The position numbers were made by a program, and so were the translations under genes. A stretch of DNA of 8,838 bases, taken from positions 594,205 through 603,042 of the forward strand of contig JADLKH010000004.1 in assembly GCA_015657435.1 (NCBI GenBank), written 5' to 3'. Below, in pieces: positions 1 to 5,217 of this stretch (position 1 is its first letter; each line of letters opens with the position of its first letter). The notes under the pieces were generated by a model, which was not told where the DNA came from, did not search any database, and saw nothing but the letters and a program-made list of their open reading frames with translations. The DNA is from Synergistales bacterium. Lineage in GTDB: Bacteria > Synergistota > Synergistia > Synergistales > 79-D21.

Positions 1-174
1 TGTTACCGGGGCGGGATTCTCGGCAGCGGCTTCCTGAAGGACGATCCGGATGTCCAACTTGGCCAGCTTCGGAGCCATCTGGGCGCAAAGCTTGCGCAGG
101 GTTGCCCCGGTCTGGTGCGTTGGTTCGCAGTGGATGTTGTCGAATAGATAATGACGAACAATGATGTCTTTCAA
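1..174 (-). CDS. Partial small protein, possibly DUF2703-like (C-terminus off window)
   Basis: A 58-codon open frame begins with TTG at 174 and runs off the left edge. The start is supported by a strong purine-rich Shine-Dalgarno stretch (GGAGGAGGGG) a few bases upstream. The visible protein starts as a beta-strand-like segment (KDIIVRHYLFD), then has a Cys-Glu-Pro-Thr-His-Gln-Thr-Gly segment and a helix rich in Leu/Lys/Ala. That order (strand, Cys plus Thr cluster, helix, second strand DIRIVLQEA) resembles the small thioredoxin-like DUF2703 proteins. The usual CxxC is not present here, only a single Cys, so the family call is tentative. The gene lies 20 nt downstream of the thioesterase stop on the same strand, so the two are probably co-transcribed. 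Its function is unknown. Confidence 0.6.
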   Translation of the reverse strand, partial: MKDIIVRHYLFDNIHCEPTHQTGATLRKLCAQMAPKLAKLDIRIVLQEAAAENPAPVT

Positions 175-194
175 AATACCCCTCCTCCGGATAA

Positions 195-632
195 TTACCC
201 TTTCTTTCCGAAAAGCCGTTCTTCCGGAACCTCGACGAAAACAGCCTTCGCCTCCACACAAGGTTTTCCGCCGCTGTCGCGTATCACAGCCTGGGTGTGG
301 AGCTTCTTCCCATCACGCCTCGCCAGGAAACCGTGCGCTTCGTAGGAGGATCCCGCCTTCACGCTACGCAAAAAACGGACGGAAAGATTTGCCGTGACGC
401 TCCAGACTCCCGTTCCCTTACGGGCCGCCCAGGCCATGGCGTCGTCGCAGATGGCCGTCAGGATGCCTCCGTGGGTGAACCCTTCGAAACCGCACCATGA
501 AGCCTCCGGAACAAAGGGGATCACCGATTTCCTTTCGCCCTCGTCCCAAAAAATCTTCAGCCTCAGAGATCGCGGGTTCTCTCCCGTTCCGTCGCAGACG
601 AAACAGCCATTTGATCCCGGCAGTTCCTCCAT
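195..632 (-). CDS. PaaI-type hotdog-fold thioesterase
   Basis: A 145-residue protein with the single hotdog fold of PaaI-like acyl-CoA thioesterases. The signature lies at about residues 53-66 (THGGILTAICDDAM): the His-Gly-Gly motif followed by acidic residues D63/D64 on the central helix. The following strands (WSVTANLSVRFLRSV, about 77-91) and the terminal strand VFVEV complete the domain. The N-terminus (MEELPGSNGCFVC) has the paired cysteines typical of the 'CFVCG-NP-GL' subgroup. The frame stays open upstream to 752, but that extension would run back into the tRNA promoter. ATG at 632, with GGGAGG about 11 nt upstream, matches the usual family start. The substrate cannot be deduced. It is probably the first gene of a two-gene minus-strand operon, divergent from the tRNA. 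Confidence 0.85.
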   Translation of the reverse strand: MEELPGSNGCFVCDGTGENPRSLRLKIFWDEGERKSVIPFVPEASWCGFEGFTHGGILTAICDDAMAWAARKGTGVWSVTANLSVRFLRSVKAGSSYEAHGFLARRDGKKLHTQAVIRDSGGKPCVEAKAVFVEVPEERLFGKKG

Positions 633-722
633 TCGATTCTCATCCTCCCGCCTCTTTGGGTTCTGCCGTACCCTGTGCTTTTCGGCAAGATCTTCCCTTG
701 CACGACTCGTTGAATCGTTTTC

Positions 723-751
723 TGGACAATCGTTCCGTGGTATGTTATACA
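723..751 (+). promoter_or_regulatory. Sigma-70-type promoter of the tRNA-Leu gene
   Basis: TGGACA (723-728), a 17-nt spacer and TATACA (746-751), with an extended -10 TG at 743-744. Transcription would begin about 757-760, only a few bases before the mature tRNA 5' end. The strength and position fit a dedicated tRNA promoter. Confidence 0.7.
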
Positions 752-760
752 AATGCCGCT

Positions 761-846
761 GCCGGAGTGGCGGAATGGTAGACGCAGCGGACTCAAAATC
801 CGCCGGGCCTCGGGTCTGTGGGGGTTCGAGTCCCCCTCCGGCACCA
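761..846 (+). tRNA. tRNA-Leu (anticodon CAA)
   Basis: Class II tRNA with encoded CCA. The acceptor GCCGGAG (761-767) pairs with CTCCGGC (836-842); A843 is the discriminator and CCA is 844-846. The D arm carries GGTAGACGC. The anticodon stem is GCGGA/TCCGC (787-791, 799-803) with loop CTCAAAA, giving anticodon CAA at 794-796 (reads UUG). A long variable arm (804-819) forms a 5-bp stem, as expected for leucine tRNA, and the T loop is TTCGAGT (825-831). Oddity: the T stem GGGGG/CCCCC (820-824, 832-836) and the seven-pair acceptor both claim C836, so the 3' half is one base shorter than canonical. Confidence 0.95.
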
Positions 847-859
847 TAGGACTATTTTC

Positions 860-903
860 AAGGGAATCGCTCGATTTAACAATCGGGGATTCCCTTATTT
901 TTT
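860..903 (+). terminator. Intrinsic terminator of tRNA-Leu
   Basis: AAGGGAATC (860-868) pairs with GATTCCCTT (888-896). An inner helix CGATT/AATCG (872-876, 881-885) closes on loop TAAC, and the hairpin is followed by ATTTTTT. It starts 14 nt after the tRNA 3' end, so it marks a single-tRNA transcript. Confidence 0.85.
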
Positions 904-1041
904 GCATGAATATTCGCTGAACTTATGTCAGGCTATAAGCAGAAGTTATGAAGGACCGTAAAATACCATGTTATCTCATGTGAAAGTTGAGACTAGTCTG
1001 GATGGCTCGACGATATGGATAAAAAGAGCACGAGGACGAAT

Positions 1042-1138
1042 GTAAAGATTAATGAAGACGAGTTTTGGGGGAAGAAAGGGCTGGAAGACTAGGAGGAATG
1101 CAACACGTCAGTTATATCAGGCTGGATTGGGTTGAGGG
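1042..1138. repeat. Interspersed repeat A (copy 1 of a ~95-bp pair)
   Basis: This segment matches 3045-3138 in the same orientation, about 80 % by eye with a few small indels. Shared blocks include ATTAATGA-GACGAGTTTTGGG, GGCTGGAAGA and CAGTTATATCA. It lies about 80 nt before the DUF1232 gene, and the other copy lies just before the NTF2-like gene. A 25-codon reading frame (ATG at 1015, stop at 1090-1092) crosses the copy and reads KINEDEFW; the second copy reads RINEDEFW in the matching frame. No ribosome binding site precedes it, so I do not call a gene. The rest of 904-1220 shows nothing recognisable. Confidence 0.75.
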
Positions 1139-1220
1139 AGTGGAGAGTAACACAAAAATTCAGGGTTGGCGGTATCCTGAGCAGGCGTAATCAATCCCAC
1201 TTATAGGAGTTATGTGGCTT

Positions 1221-1601
1221 ATGGCCTTTTACGAGAAACTCAAAAAGAGAGCACGGAGCCTGAAAGTGGGAATCGGTGTTCTCTTCCTTGCTTTGCGTGA
1301 TCCCAGAACACCTTGGTATGCGAAGGGATTGGCTGTGGTTATAGTCGGTTATGCCCTCAGTCCGATTGATCTGATTCCCGACTTTGTCCCGGTTCTGGGA
1401 TACTTGGATGACCTCCTTCTTCTACCATTGGGGATCTATCTAACGATGAAGCTCATCCCACAGGAGGTTCTTGTCGAATGCAGGCTAAAAACTGCTGAGA
1501 ATTCAATCGAGGTTCCATTTCGGAAAAGCTGGATCGCTGGTTGCGGAGTTGTCCTGATCTGGTTGTTGCTGGGATGGATAATCTATTGCCGTATTCGTTG
1601 A
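1221..1601 (+). CDS. DUF1232 (YkvA-like) membrane protein
   Basis: A 126-residue protein carrying the DUF1232 core at about residues 27-75: DPRTPWYAKGLA, then the hallmark LSPIDLIPDFVPVLGYLDDL. The DUF1232 part is hydrophobic. A further hydrophobic helix (about 102-121, IAGCGVVLIWLLLGWIIY) ends in the positive tail CRIR, so the protein is probably an inner-membrane protein with 2-3 segments. The family has no established biochemical role. ATG at 1221 is chosen over ATG at 1212 because the AGGAG at 1205-1209 is only 2 nt from the earlier codon but 11 nt from this one. The gene stands alone, with repeat A upstream. Its stop overlaps the edge of a decayed IS3-family remnant, so its 3' end may have been reshaped by that insertion. 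Confidence 0.8.
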   Translation: MAFYEKLKKRARSLKVGIGVLFLALRDPRTPWYAKGLAVVIVGYALSPIDLIPDFVPVLGYLDDLLLLPLGIYLTMKLIPQEVLVECRLKTAENSIEVPFRKSWIAGCGVVLIWLLLGWIIYCRIR

Positions 1602-1659
1602 TCACCGCTTCCTTCGGCAGCCTGATGATCTGCTCCGAGGTGAAATCCTTCTTTGGCAT
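1600..1659 (-). pseudogene. IS3-family OrfA transposase, N-terminal fragment
   Basis: The fragment reads MPKKDFTSEQIIRLPKEAVI, which matches the conserved N-terminus of IS3 OrfA helix-turn-helix proteins (of the type M-K-K-x-F-[ST]-x-EQI-[IV]-x-x-L-[RK]-EAE). The ATG is at 1659. After residue 20 the similarity ends, and the frame simply continues antisense through the DUF1232 gene. It is non-functional. Confidence 0.7.
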
Positions 1660-1736
1660 CTCTACTTGCCCCCCCTCGCTCAGGTTGACCGATCCCGTCT
1701 AACTGTGTTTCTGGACCAGTTTTCGGGGCCAGGTCA
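1600..1736 (-). mobile_element. IS3-family left-end remnant
   Basis: Read on the minus strand this is the start of an IS3-family element. It begins with a terminal repeat TGACCTGGCCCCGAAAACTG... (1736 down to 1712), followed by a ~50-nt leader with a G-rich ribosome binding site and then the first 20 codons of an OrfA transposase. The element stops at about 1600, where the DUF1232 gene ends; the rest of OrfA, all of OrfB and the other end are missing. The terminal-repeat logic (TGA-CC ... GGTCC) follows the IS3 pattern; the exact subgroup is not identified. Confidence 0.7.
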
Positions 1737-1737
1737 T

Positions 1738-1863
1738 GGTCCTTCACGACCGAAGAAGGCGAAAGTGGCAAATAGTTCGAGCGGCTGCAATACGGGCATT
1801 CTGAGCCCGATGTTCCTGCTGTTGCTGGCCCCGCTTGGCTTGTTGCTGAGAAAGTTCAGGTAG
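1738..1863 (+). pseudogene. Truncated 3' end of a Synerg-CTERM surface-protein gene
   Basis: In frame to the TAG at 1861, the sequence encodes a polar, lysine-rich linker (GPSRPKKAKVA) and then a sorting tail. The tail is N-S-S-S-G-C-N-T-G (1771-1797), about 16 hydrophobic residues (ILSPMFLLLLAPLGLLL) and the basic end RKFR. The arrangement of Ser/Gly + Cys, transmembrane segment and basic tail is that of Synerg-CTERM sorting domains, which anchor or process exported proteins in Synergistetes. No exported domain is present: coding begins directly next to the outer end of the IS3 remnant at 1736, so the body of the gene was probably cut off by that insertion. It could be mistaken for a 65-residue protein starting at 1666, but that start lies inside the IS remnant. 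Confidence is higher for the tail than for the history. Confidence 0.65.
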
Positions 1864-1900
1864 GAAGGGTATCGAAGAAAAGTTCTCAAACGGTGGCGAG

Positions 1901-1925
1901 GGGGACTCGATTTAGGGTCCCCTTT
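1901..1925 (+). terminator. Probable terminator after the Synerg-CTERM remnant
   Basis: GGGGAC (1901-1906) pairs with GTCCCC (1917-1922) across a 10-nt loop, followed by only three T. It sits 37 nt after the stop codon, as expected for a surviving gene 3' end. The short T run makes it moderate. Confidence 0.45.
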
Positions 1926-2011
1926 ATCATGTTCGGGAATAACCCACCCTCATTGCTTGCATAAGGCCCCTTTCTAATATTCTCTGCCCCAGCCCATTAT
2001 CTTTCCCAATC

Positions 2012-2080
2012 CCAATATGTAGACAGACCCAAGTCGCAGGGGTTATGCGGCCTTATAACGGTGGTGGATTTGGGAAGATG
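2012..2080. repeat. Interspersed repeat R, copy 1
   Basis: First of three related ~68-bp segments (2012, 3701, 5012; same orientation). It begins CCAATATGTAGACAGACCCA and ends GGATTTGGGAAGATG. It shares most of its first 20 bases with copy 3 and a CGGCCTT-T block with copy 2. It lies 52 nt from a decayed IS3 OrfA fragment. The origin is not recognised. Confidence 0.7.
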
Positions 2081-2131
2081 AATCTGCGAGGTTAACAAGC
2101 TTCCCTTCTCATCCGAACCCTCTTCTATGAA

Positions 2132-2240
2132 GATCTCCGCTTCCTTCAGCAACCTGTTGAACTGCGCCGAGGCGAAATTCTTTCGCGGGATTTCTCTAGC
2201 GCCTCTCGCCTAGAAGAACAAGTCTTGTCTGGGACCCCTT
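2132..2240 (-). mobile_element. Second, more decayed IS3-family left-end remnant
   Basis: On the minus strand, 2191 down to 2132 translates to I-P-R-K-N-F-A-S-A-Q-F-N-R-L-L-K-E-A-E-I, clearly homologous to the OrfA fragment at 1600-1659 (P-K-K-D-F-T-S-E-Q-I-I-R-L-P-K-E-A-V-I). The start codon has become ATC, so it cannot be translated as in copy 1. The leader GGCGAGAGGCG-CTAGAG also aligns with copy 1, and a terminal-repeat-like GGTCCCAGACAAGAC lies at about 2225-2238. The two copies are independent insertions or a duplicated and diverged insertion. No other part of the element is visible. Confidence 0.6.
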
Positions 2241-2401
2241 CCGAGTCTATTCTTCCAAGTTGGGACAGGGGGTTTTATGTTCAATCGCACCTTTCTGTAA
2301 TAAAATATCAGCGAGGCAAACTGTACATCATTTTAAAATCCCTAGATTGTAATGGTAATTCCCTGAGGATGAGAGAGGAGAGGGTTCCATTGAGGAGCAA
2401 A

Positions 2402-2713
2402 ATGTTGAAAGCTTTGACTTCAGCTCTGATTCTCTGGGGCCTTGCTCCGATACCTGCCGGAGCGGCCACATGGCAGGGGAAGAATATTGACGGAATCTTT
2501 TACGATGCACTTATTGGTACCGATGTCCCCTTTGATAGAGTGACTGTGGTATTTGAAGGTCTTGATGTAGAAATCCTCTATGTCGGGGGGCTCGCGTACT
2601 ATCACCTTTGGAGCGAAAATATCGTTGATCCGACGCGTATTTGGGTATGGGCAGATCTTAATAATGATGGGGCGCCTGATGACCAGGCCGTGATTGATAT
2701 AACCAAACATTGA
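2402..2713 (+). CDS. Small secreted protein with Ca-binding-like loop
   Basis: A 103-residue protein with a clear Sec signal peptide: MLK, a hydrophobic core (ALTSALILWGLAPI) and a probable cleavage site after A-G-A at about residue 22. The mature part is about 80 residues, rich in aromatic and beta-prone stretches (DRVTVVFEGLDVEILYVGG, about 45-63). Near the end is D85-x-N87-x-D89-G90-x-x-D93, the spacing of a dockerin/EF-hand-like calcium loop. ATG at 2402 follows GAGGAG at 2392-2397; the frame is open back to 2225, but that would bury the signal peptide. No family is recognised. A Synerg-CTERM-like tail fragment lies about 190 nt further on, out of frame and behind stops, so this may be the surviving front of a longer anchored surface protein. 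Confidence 0.6.
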   Translation: MLKALTSALILWGLAPIPAGAATWQGKNIDGIFYDALIGTDVPFDRVTVVFEGLDVEILYVGGLAYYHLWSENIVDPTRIWVWADLNNDGAPDDQAVIDITKH

Positions 2714-2889
2714 AAAGAGACGGGTTTTCGGAGACTGCTGCGGATCTGGATTATGACGAGCTGCAGATGATCAGGAGGAAGAAGGTTGCGAGAATGTAGG
2801 CAAGAATTCCAGGCCCCGGCTCAACCGGCTTTTCGATTTCGCTGGCCTATCGGTTGCGATAAAGTGGGAGAGAGATTTATGGACCGTAA

Positions 2890-2931
2890 CTCCGCGCTCC
2901 GTTAGGCCTGTTGCTGAGGAAGTCCAGGTAG
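2890..2931 (+). pseudogene. Second Synerg-CTERM-like tail fragment
   Basis: The frame L-R-A-P-L-G-L-L-L-R-K-S-R-stop ends at 2931 and matches the end of the tail at 1863 (L-L-A-P-L-G-L-L-L-R-K-F-R-stop) at both protein and DNA level. A TAA at 2887-2889 directly precedes it, and the Ser/Gly/Cys motif is gone, so it is a fossil. The 2714-2889 stretch before it holds no clear gene. Confidence 0.5.
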
Positions 2932-2965
2932 AGAAGACTGCGAGCAAAAGCATATAGGCGATATT

Positions 2966-2995
2966 AAAGGGATCTCGAGAAGGGGTCCCTTTCGC
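2966..2995 (+). terminator. Possible terminator hairpin after the tail fragment
   Basis: AAAGGGA (2966-2972) pairs with TCCCTTT (2986-2992) around a 13-nt loop. The T tract is part of the stem and no run follows, so termination efficiency is doubtful. Its position after the fossil gene end mirrors 1901-1925. Confidence 0.4.
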
Positions 2996-3044
2996 ATATC
3001 GGTCAGTAAGTGCTTGGATTTGCTGATGTTGAGAAACGGGGTGG

Positions 3045-3138
3045 GTAAGGATTAATGAGGACGAGTTTTGGGAAAAAGGCTGGAAGAATAGGGGGGAATG
3101 AAACACGCCAGTTATATCAAGTTGGGGGATTGAGGGGG
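3045..3138. repeat. Interspersed repeat A (copy 2)
   Basis: Direct-orientation partner of 1042-1138. It ends 26 nt before the start codon of the NTF2-like gene, and so forms most of that gene's upstream region. Differences from copy 1 are scattered substitutions plus 2-3-nt indels (GGGGGAAGAAAGGG against GGGAAAAAGG), which indicate an old duplication. Confidence 0.75.
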
Positions 3139-3164
3139 ATAAGATGAGCAAGGGAGGTGATTTC

Positions 3165-3521
3165 ATGTCACCGCGAGAAATCCTGGAAAAGTTCATTCGG
3201 GCGTTCAACGAAGAGGATGCGGAGTCCCTAACGGAACTTTACGCCGAAGATGCCATCAACCATCAAGTAGCGCTTGAACCAGTTGTGGGGAAAGCGGCGA
3301 TAAGGGGCATGTTCGAGGCGTCATTCAATGAAATCCGGATGGTTTGCATTGTCGAGAATATTTTTGAAGATGGAGAATGGGCCATCATGGAATGGCGGGA
3401 TCCTTTGGGGCTTCGAGGATGTGGTTTCTTCCACGTCATAAATGGCAAGATCGTTTTCCAAAGAGGTTATTGGGATAGGCTAACCTTTCTGAAACAGCAT
3501 GGATTGCCCATTGAAGTTTGA
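3165..3521 (+). CDS. NTF2/SnoaL-like small protein
   Basis: A 118-residue protein of the SnoaL-like (nuclear transport factor 2 fold) superfamily, an alpha+beta cone that binds small ligands or acts as an isomerase or cyclase. Visible order: a helix MSPREILEKFIRAFNEEDAESLTELYAEDA (about 1-30), the conserved Asn-His pair after it (AINHQVA), the VVGKAAIRGMFEASF helix, and beta strands with EWAIMEWRD and GFFHVINGKIVFQRGYWD. This is the usual length for the family. ATG at 3165 is preceded by a near-perfect GGAGGTGA at 3151-3158; an upstream in-frame ATG at 3144 lacks such a site. It is a monocistronic gene behind repeat A. The family is too diverse to name a substrate. Confidence 0.8.
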   Translation: MSPREILEKFIRAFNEEDAESLTELYAEDAINHQVALEPVVGKAAIRGMFEASFNEIRMVCIVENIFEDGEWAIMEWRDPLGLRGCGFFHVINGKIVFQRGYWDRLTFLKQHGLPIEV

Positions 3522-3700
3522 CGTTACGAATCTCCCGATATTGGTCGAAGGGGAAGGATTTGACAATAGGGGAAAGACGAGAGAAATCTCTGGTGTGGAG
3601 GTCCCTTTAATTTGCCAATGGCGGAATGCCATCAATTTTTTTCACAAAAGGTTTGGCGATTGCTATCGGCCCTAGACCCGTTATCTGCCCGCACATGACG

Positions 3701-3769
3701 CCAATATGTATCCCTTACCAAACTACAAGGCTATACGGCCTTTTTTTTAACGGCGGGTTTGAGAAGATG
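3701..3769. repeat. Interspersed repeat R, copy 2
   Basis: Begins CCAATATGTATCCCTTACCA and ends CGGGTTTGAGAAGATG. It shares CTATACGG and the ACGGCGG-TTTGAGAAGATG end with copy 3, and the upstream CGCACAT block (3690-3696) is also shared with copy 3. In one frame all copies give P-I-C at the left and G-G-F-(E/G)-K-M at the right, so an eroded coding origin is possible. The rest of 3522-3700 shows no gene. Confidence 0.7.
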
Positions 3770-3799
3770 AAAGTTTCTCTACTAAGGTGGGAAAATGCC

Positions 3800-3826
3800 T
3801 GGACCCGTTTTTCCGGGGCTAGGTCG
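3800..3826. mobile_element. IS3-type terminal repeat remnant
   Basis: TGGACCCGTTTTTCCGGGG followed by CTAGGTCG matches the terminal sequence at 1712-1736 (TGGACCAGTTTTCGGGG then CCAGGTCA) in the same orientation, with two small indels. No OrfA fragment is attached here. It lies 30 nt after repeat R copy 2. Confidence 0.55.
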
Positions 3827-3866
3827 GGAGATCAATACAGGCTGTCTTAGCAGGACCAAAATCATT

Positions 3867-3904
3867 AAAAACAAGGAGCCCCTTGTAGTTAAACAAGGGG
3901 CTCC
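3867..3904 (-). terminator. Strong intrinsic terminator of the SDR gene
   Basis: A perfect 12-bp stem: GGAGCCCCTTGT (3875-3886) with ACAAGGGGCTCC (3893-3904), loop AGTTAA. Read on the minus strand it is followed by TTGTTTTT. It lies 32 nt past the SDR stop codon. Confidence 0.9.
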
Positions 3905-3936
3905 CCTAAATGTAGACGGATGTTGCTGCATTTTAT

Positions 3937-4701
3937 TTAATAATCTGCTCGACCGCCGCTTATATCGAATGCCATCCCTGTAATAAAATTAACAGCCTCG
4001 GAACACACTAAGAATTTAACAAGGTCTGCAACTTCCTCAGCTTTTCCCAATCTGCCCAGAGGGATTTTTCTTGTAAAATAATCTATCTGCGACTGAGGTA
4101 ATGATTCCAGCAATGGCGTGTTGATTAGAGCCGGACATACTGCATTAATCCTTATATTGTAATCAAGGACCTCTTTCGCAACGCTTTTTGTAAGCCCCAG
4201 CACTCCATGTTTGGTTGCACAATAAGCGGCTTCCCTGGCGTTACCTTCCTTCCCTGAAATTGATGATAAGGTGACTATCCTTCCATAATTTCTTTCTATC
4301 ATTTTTGGCAAAACCAGCTTCATGCAATAAAACACACTATCCAGGTTTGTTTTAATGACGTTTTCCCATTCCTCAATGGACATCTCCCACAAAGGTTTTG
4401 TCGCCTGTGGAATGCCCGCATTATTGATAAGGACCGAAATGTTGCCTATGTTTCTTTCGATCTCGCAGATCATCCTTTCGACTTCACTATATTTTCTTAC
4501 ATCACATTGGAAAAAATCACATCTTATATTCTCATTTTCCAATTCGGATAGAGCTTTCTTTGTCGTTTCGCTTTGTTCGGAAGATAGATCGCTAATCACT
4601 ATTCTTGCGCCGGATCTCCCTAATTTTTTCGCTGTTGCCAACCCTATTCCCCTAGTCGCTCCAGTGACAAGAGCCACTATCCCTTCAAGTTCTTTTGTCA
4701 T
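3937..4701 (-). CDS. Short-chain dehydrogenase/reductase (SDR)
   Basis: A 254-residue classical SDR oxidoreductase, full length. It has the Rossmann motif T13-G-A-T-R-G-I-G20, D38 at the end of the second strand (suggesting NAD(H) preference), N93-N-A-G96 and the catalytic set N119, S147, Y160 and K164 (Y-x-x-x-K as YCATK). The C-terminal TGMAFDISGG is the standard closing strand. It resembles FabG/glucose-1-dehydrogenase-like reductases, but the substrate is not inferable. ATG at 4701 has GGAGG 8 nt upstream. Its composition is visibly more AT-rich (about 40 % GC by eye) than the neighbouring genes, with many AAA/ATA/TTT codons. Together with its own terminator and its position among repeats and IS scars, this suggests recent acquisition. 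Confidence 0.92.
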   Translation of the reverse strand: MTKELEGIVALVTGATRGIGLATAKKLGRSGARIVISDLSSEQSETTKKALSELENENIRCDFFQCDVRKYSEVERMICEIERNIGNISVLINNAGIPQATKPLWEMSIEEWENVIKTNLDSVFYCMKLVLPKMIERNYGRIVTLSSISGKEGNAREAAYCATKHGVLGLTKSVAKEVLDYNIRINAVCPALINTPLLESLPQSQIDYFTRKIPLGRLGKAEEVADLVKFLVCSEAVNFITGMAFDISGGRADY

Positions 4702-4745
4702 CTTTTTTCCCTCCGATATCTTGCTCTTGTTTTGATTTTCCTATA

Positions 4746-5011
4746 TTACGGCCCCAAGTGTAATGGCACCGTGCCCTTGAATACAAGCCACCGATAGCGT
4801 TTAAGGCGATGGGGAGGTGGGCGGTATTGAGCGAATGCTGGACTTGTATGCGGGGCAGGCGGGAACCCGGGAAAGCGGGTGCGGTTGAGTGAAATCCTGA
4901 CGAGCCCGTCGGGCTCGGGTGGATGGAATCGGGTTCGCCCTTCAGTGACCGCCACGCTAGTATCCCCTTGCTTTTTACTCACGCCATCCGCCCGCACATC
5001 ACACGATCTAT
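4746..5011. other. Unassigned GC-rich stretch with two tight hairpins
   Basis: No convincing gene on either strand; the long minus-strand open frame here (4746-5288) has low-complexity, Pro/Arg-rich composition and overlaps repeat R and the next gene. Two neat hairpins are visible: ACCCG/CGGGT (4865-4869, 4876-4880) and CGAGCCC/GGGCTCG (4901-4907, 4911-4917, loop GTC). Neither has a T run. It may be a decayed mobile-element body or a structured RNA; I cannot decide. The region 5079-5217 likewise shows no gene. Confidence 0.35.
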
Positions 5012-5078
5012 CCCAATATGTAGGCAGACCCAGGTTACACGGACTATACGGTTGTATTACGGCGGATTTGAGAAGATG
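5012..5078. repeat. Interspersed repeat R, copy 3
   Basis: CCCAATATGTAGGCAGACCC at the left (nearly identical to copy 1), then GGACTATACGG and ACGGCGGATTTGAGAAGATG at the right (nearly identical to copy 2). It seems to be the best-preserved copy. A TGTGTCTCTGTCTGGA stretch at about 5142-5157 weakly resembles the inner IS3-end sequence found near copies 1 and 2. Confidence 0.7.
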
Positions 5079-5217
5079 GGGGAGTAAGGGGGGCCTCATT
5101 CGGCGGAACAAACCCAAACTGCCTTCAGTGCCCTTCAGTTGTGTCTCTGTCTGGAGCATGTAGAGGGGGTAAAGTTGGTGGTAGGGAGGGGAAGTTGAGC
5201 GGGTTGAGGGATAGAAA

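Noticed and set aside
633..752. N-terminal extension of the thioesterase
   Set aside because: It would start within the tRNA promoter, lacks a ribosome binding site, and the family begins at the MEELP methionine (632).
1666..1737. Small gene starting at 1666 and ending with the sorting tail
   Set aside because: The first part is the reverse side of an IS3 leader and terminal repeat; only the part from 1738 looks like real coding sequence.
2225..2401. Longer start for the secreted protein
   Set aside because: It would place about 59 residues before a clear signal peptide; ATG 2402 has GAGGAG directly upstream.
3541..3611. Terminator after the NTF2-like gene
   Set aside because: GGTCCCTTT is present at 3599, but no well-spaced complementary arm forms a convincing hairpin.
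2012..5078. CRISPR array
   Set aside because: Repeats are too long, too diverged and over 1 kb apart, with no spacers or cas genes.
4746..5090. Group II intron or similar ribozyme remnant
   Set aside because: Hairpins are present, but I could not find a domain V-like sequence or any reverse transcriptase fragment.
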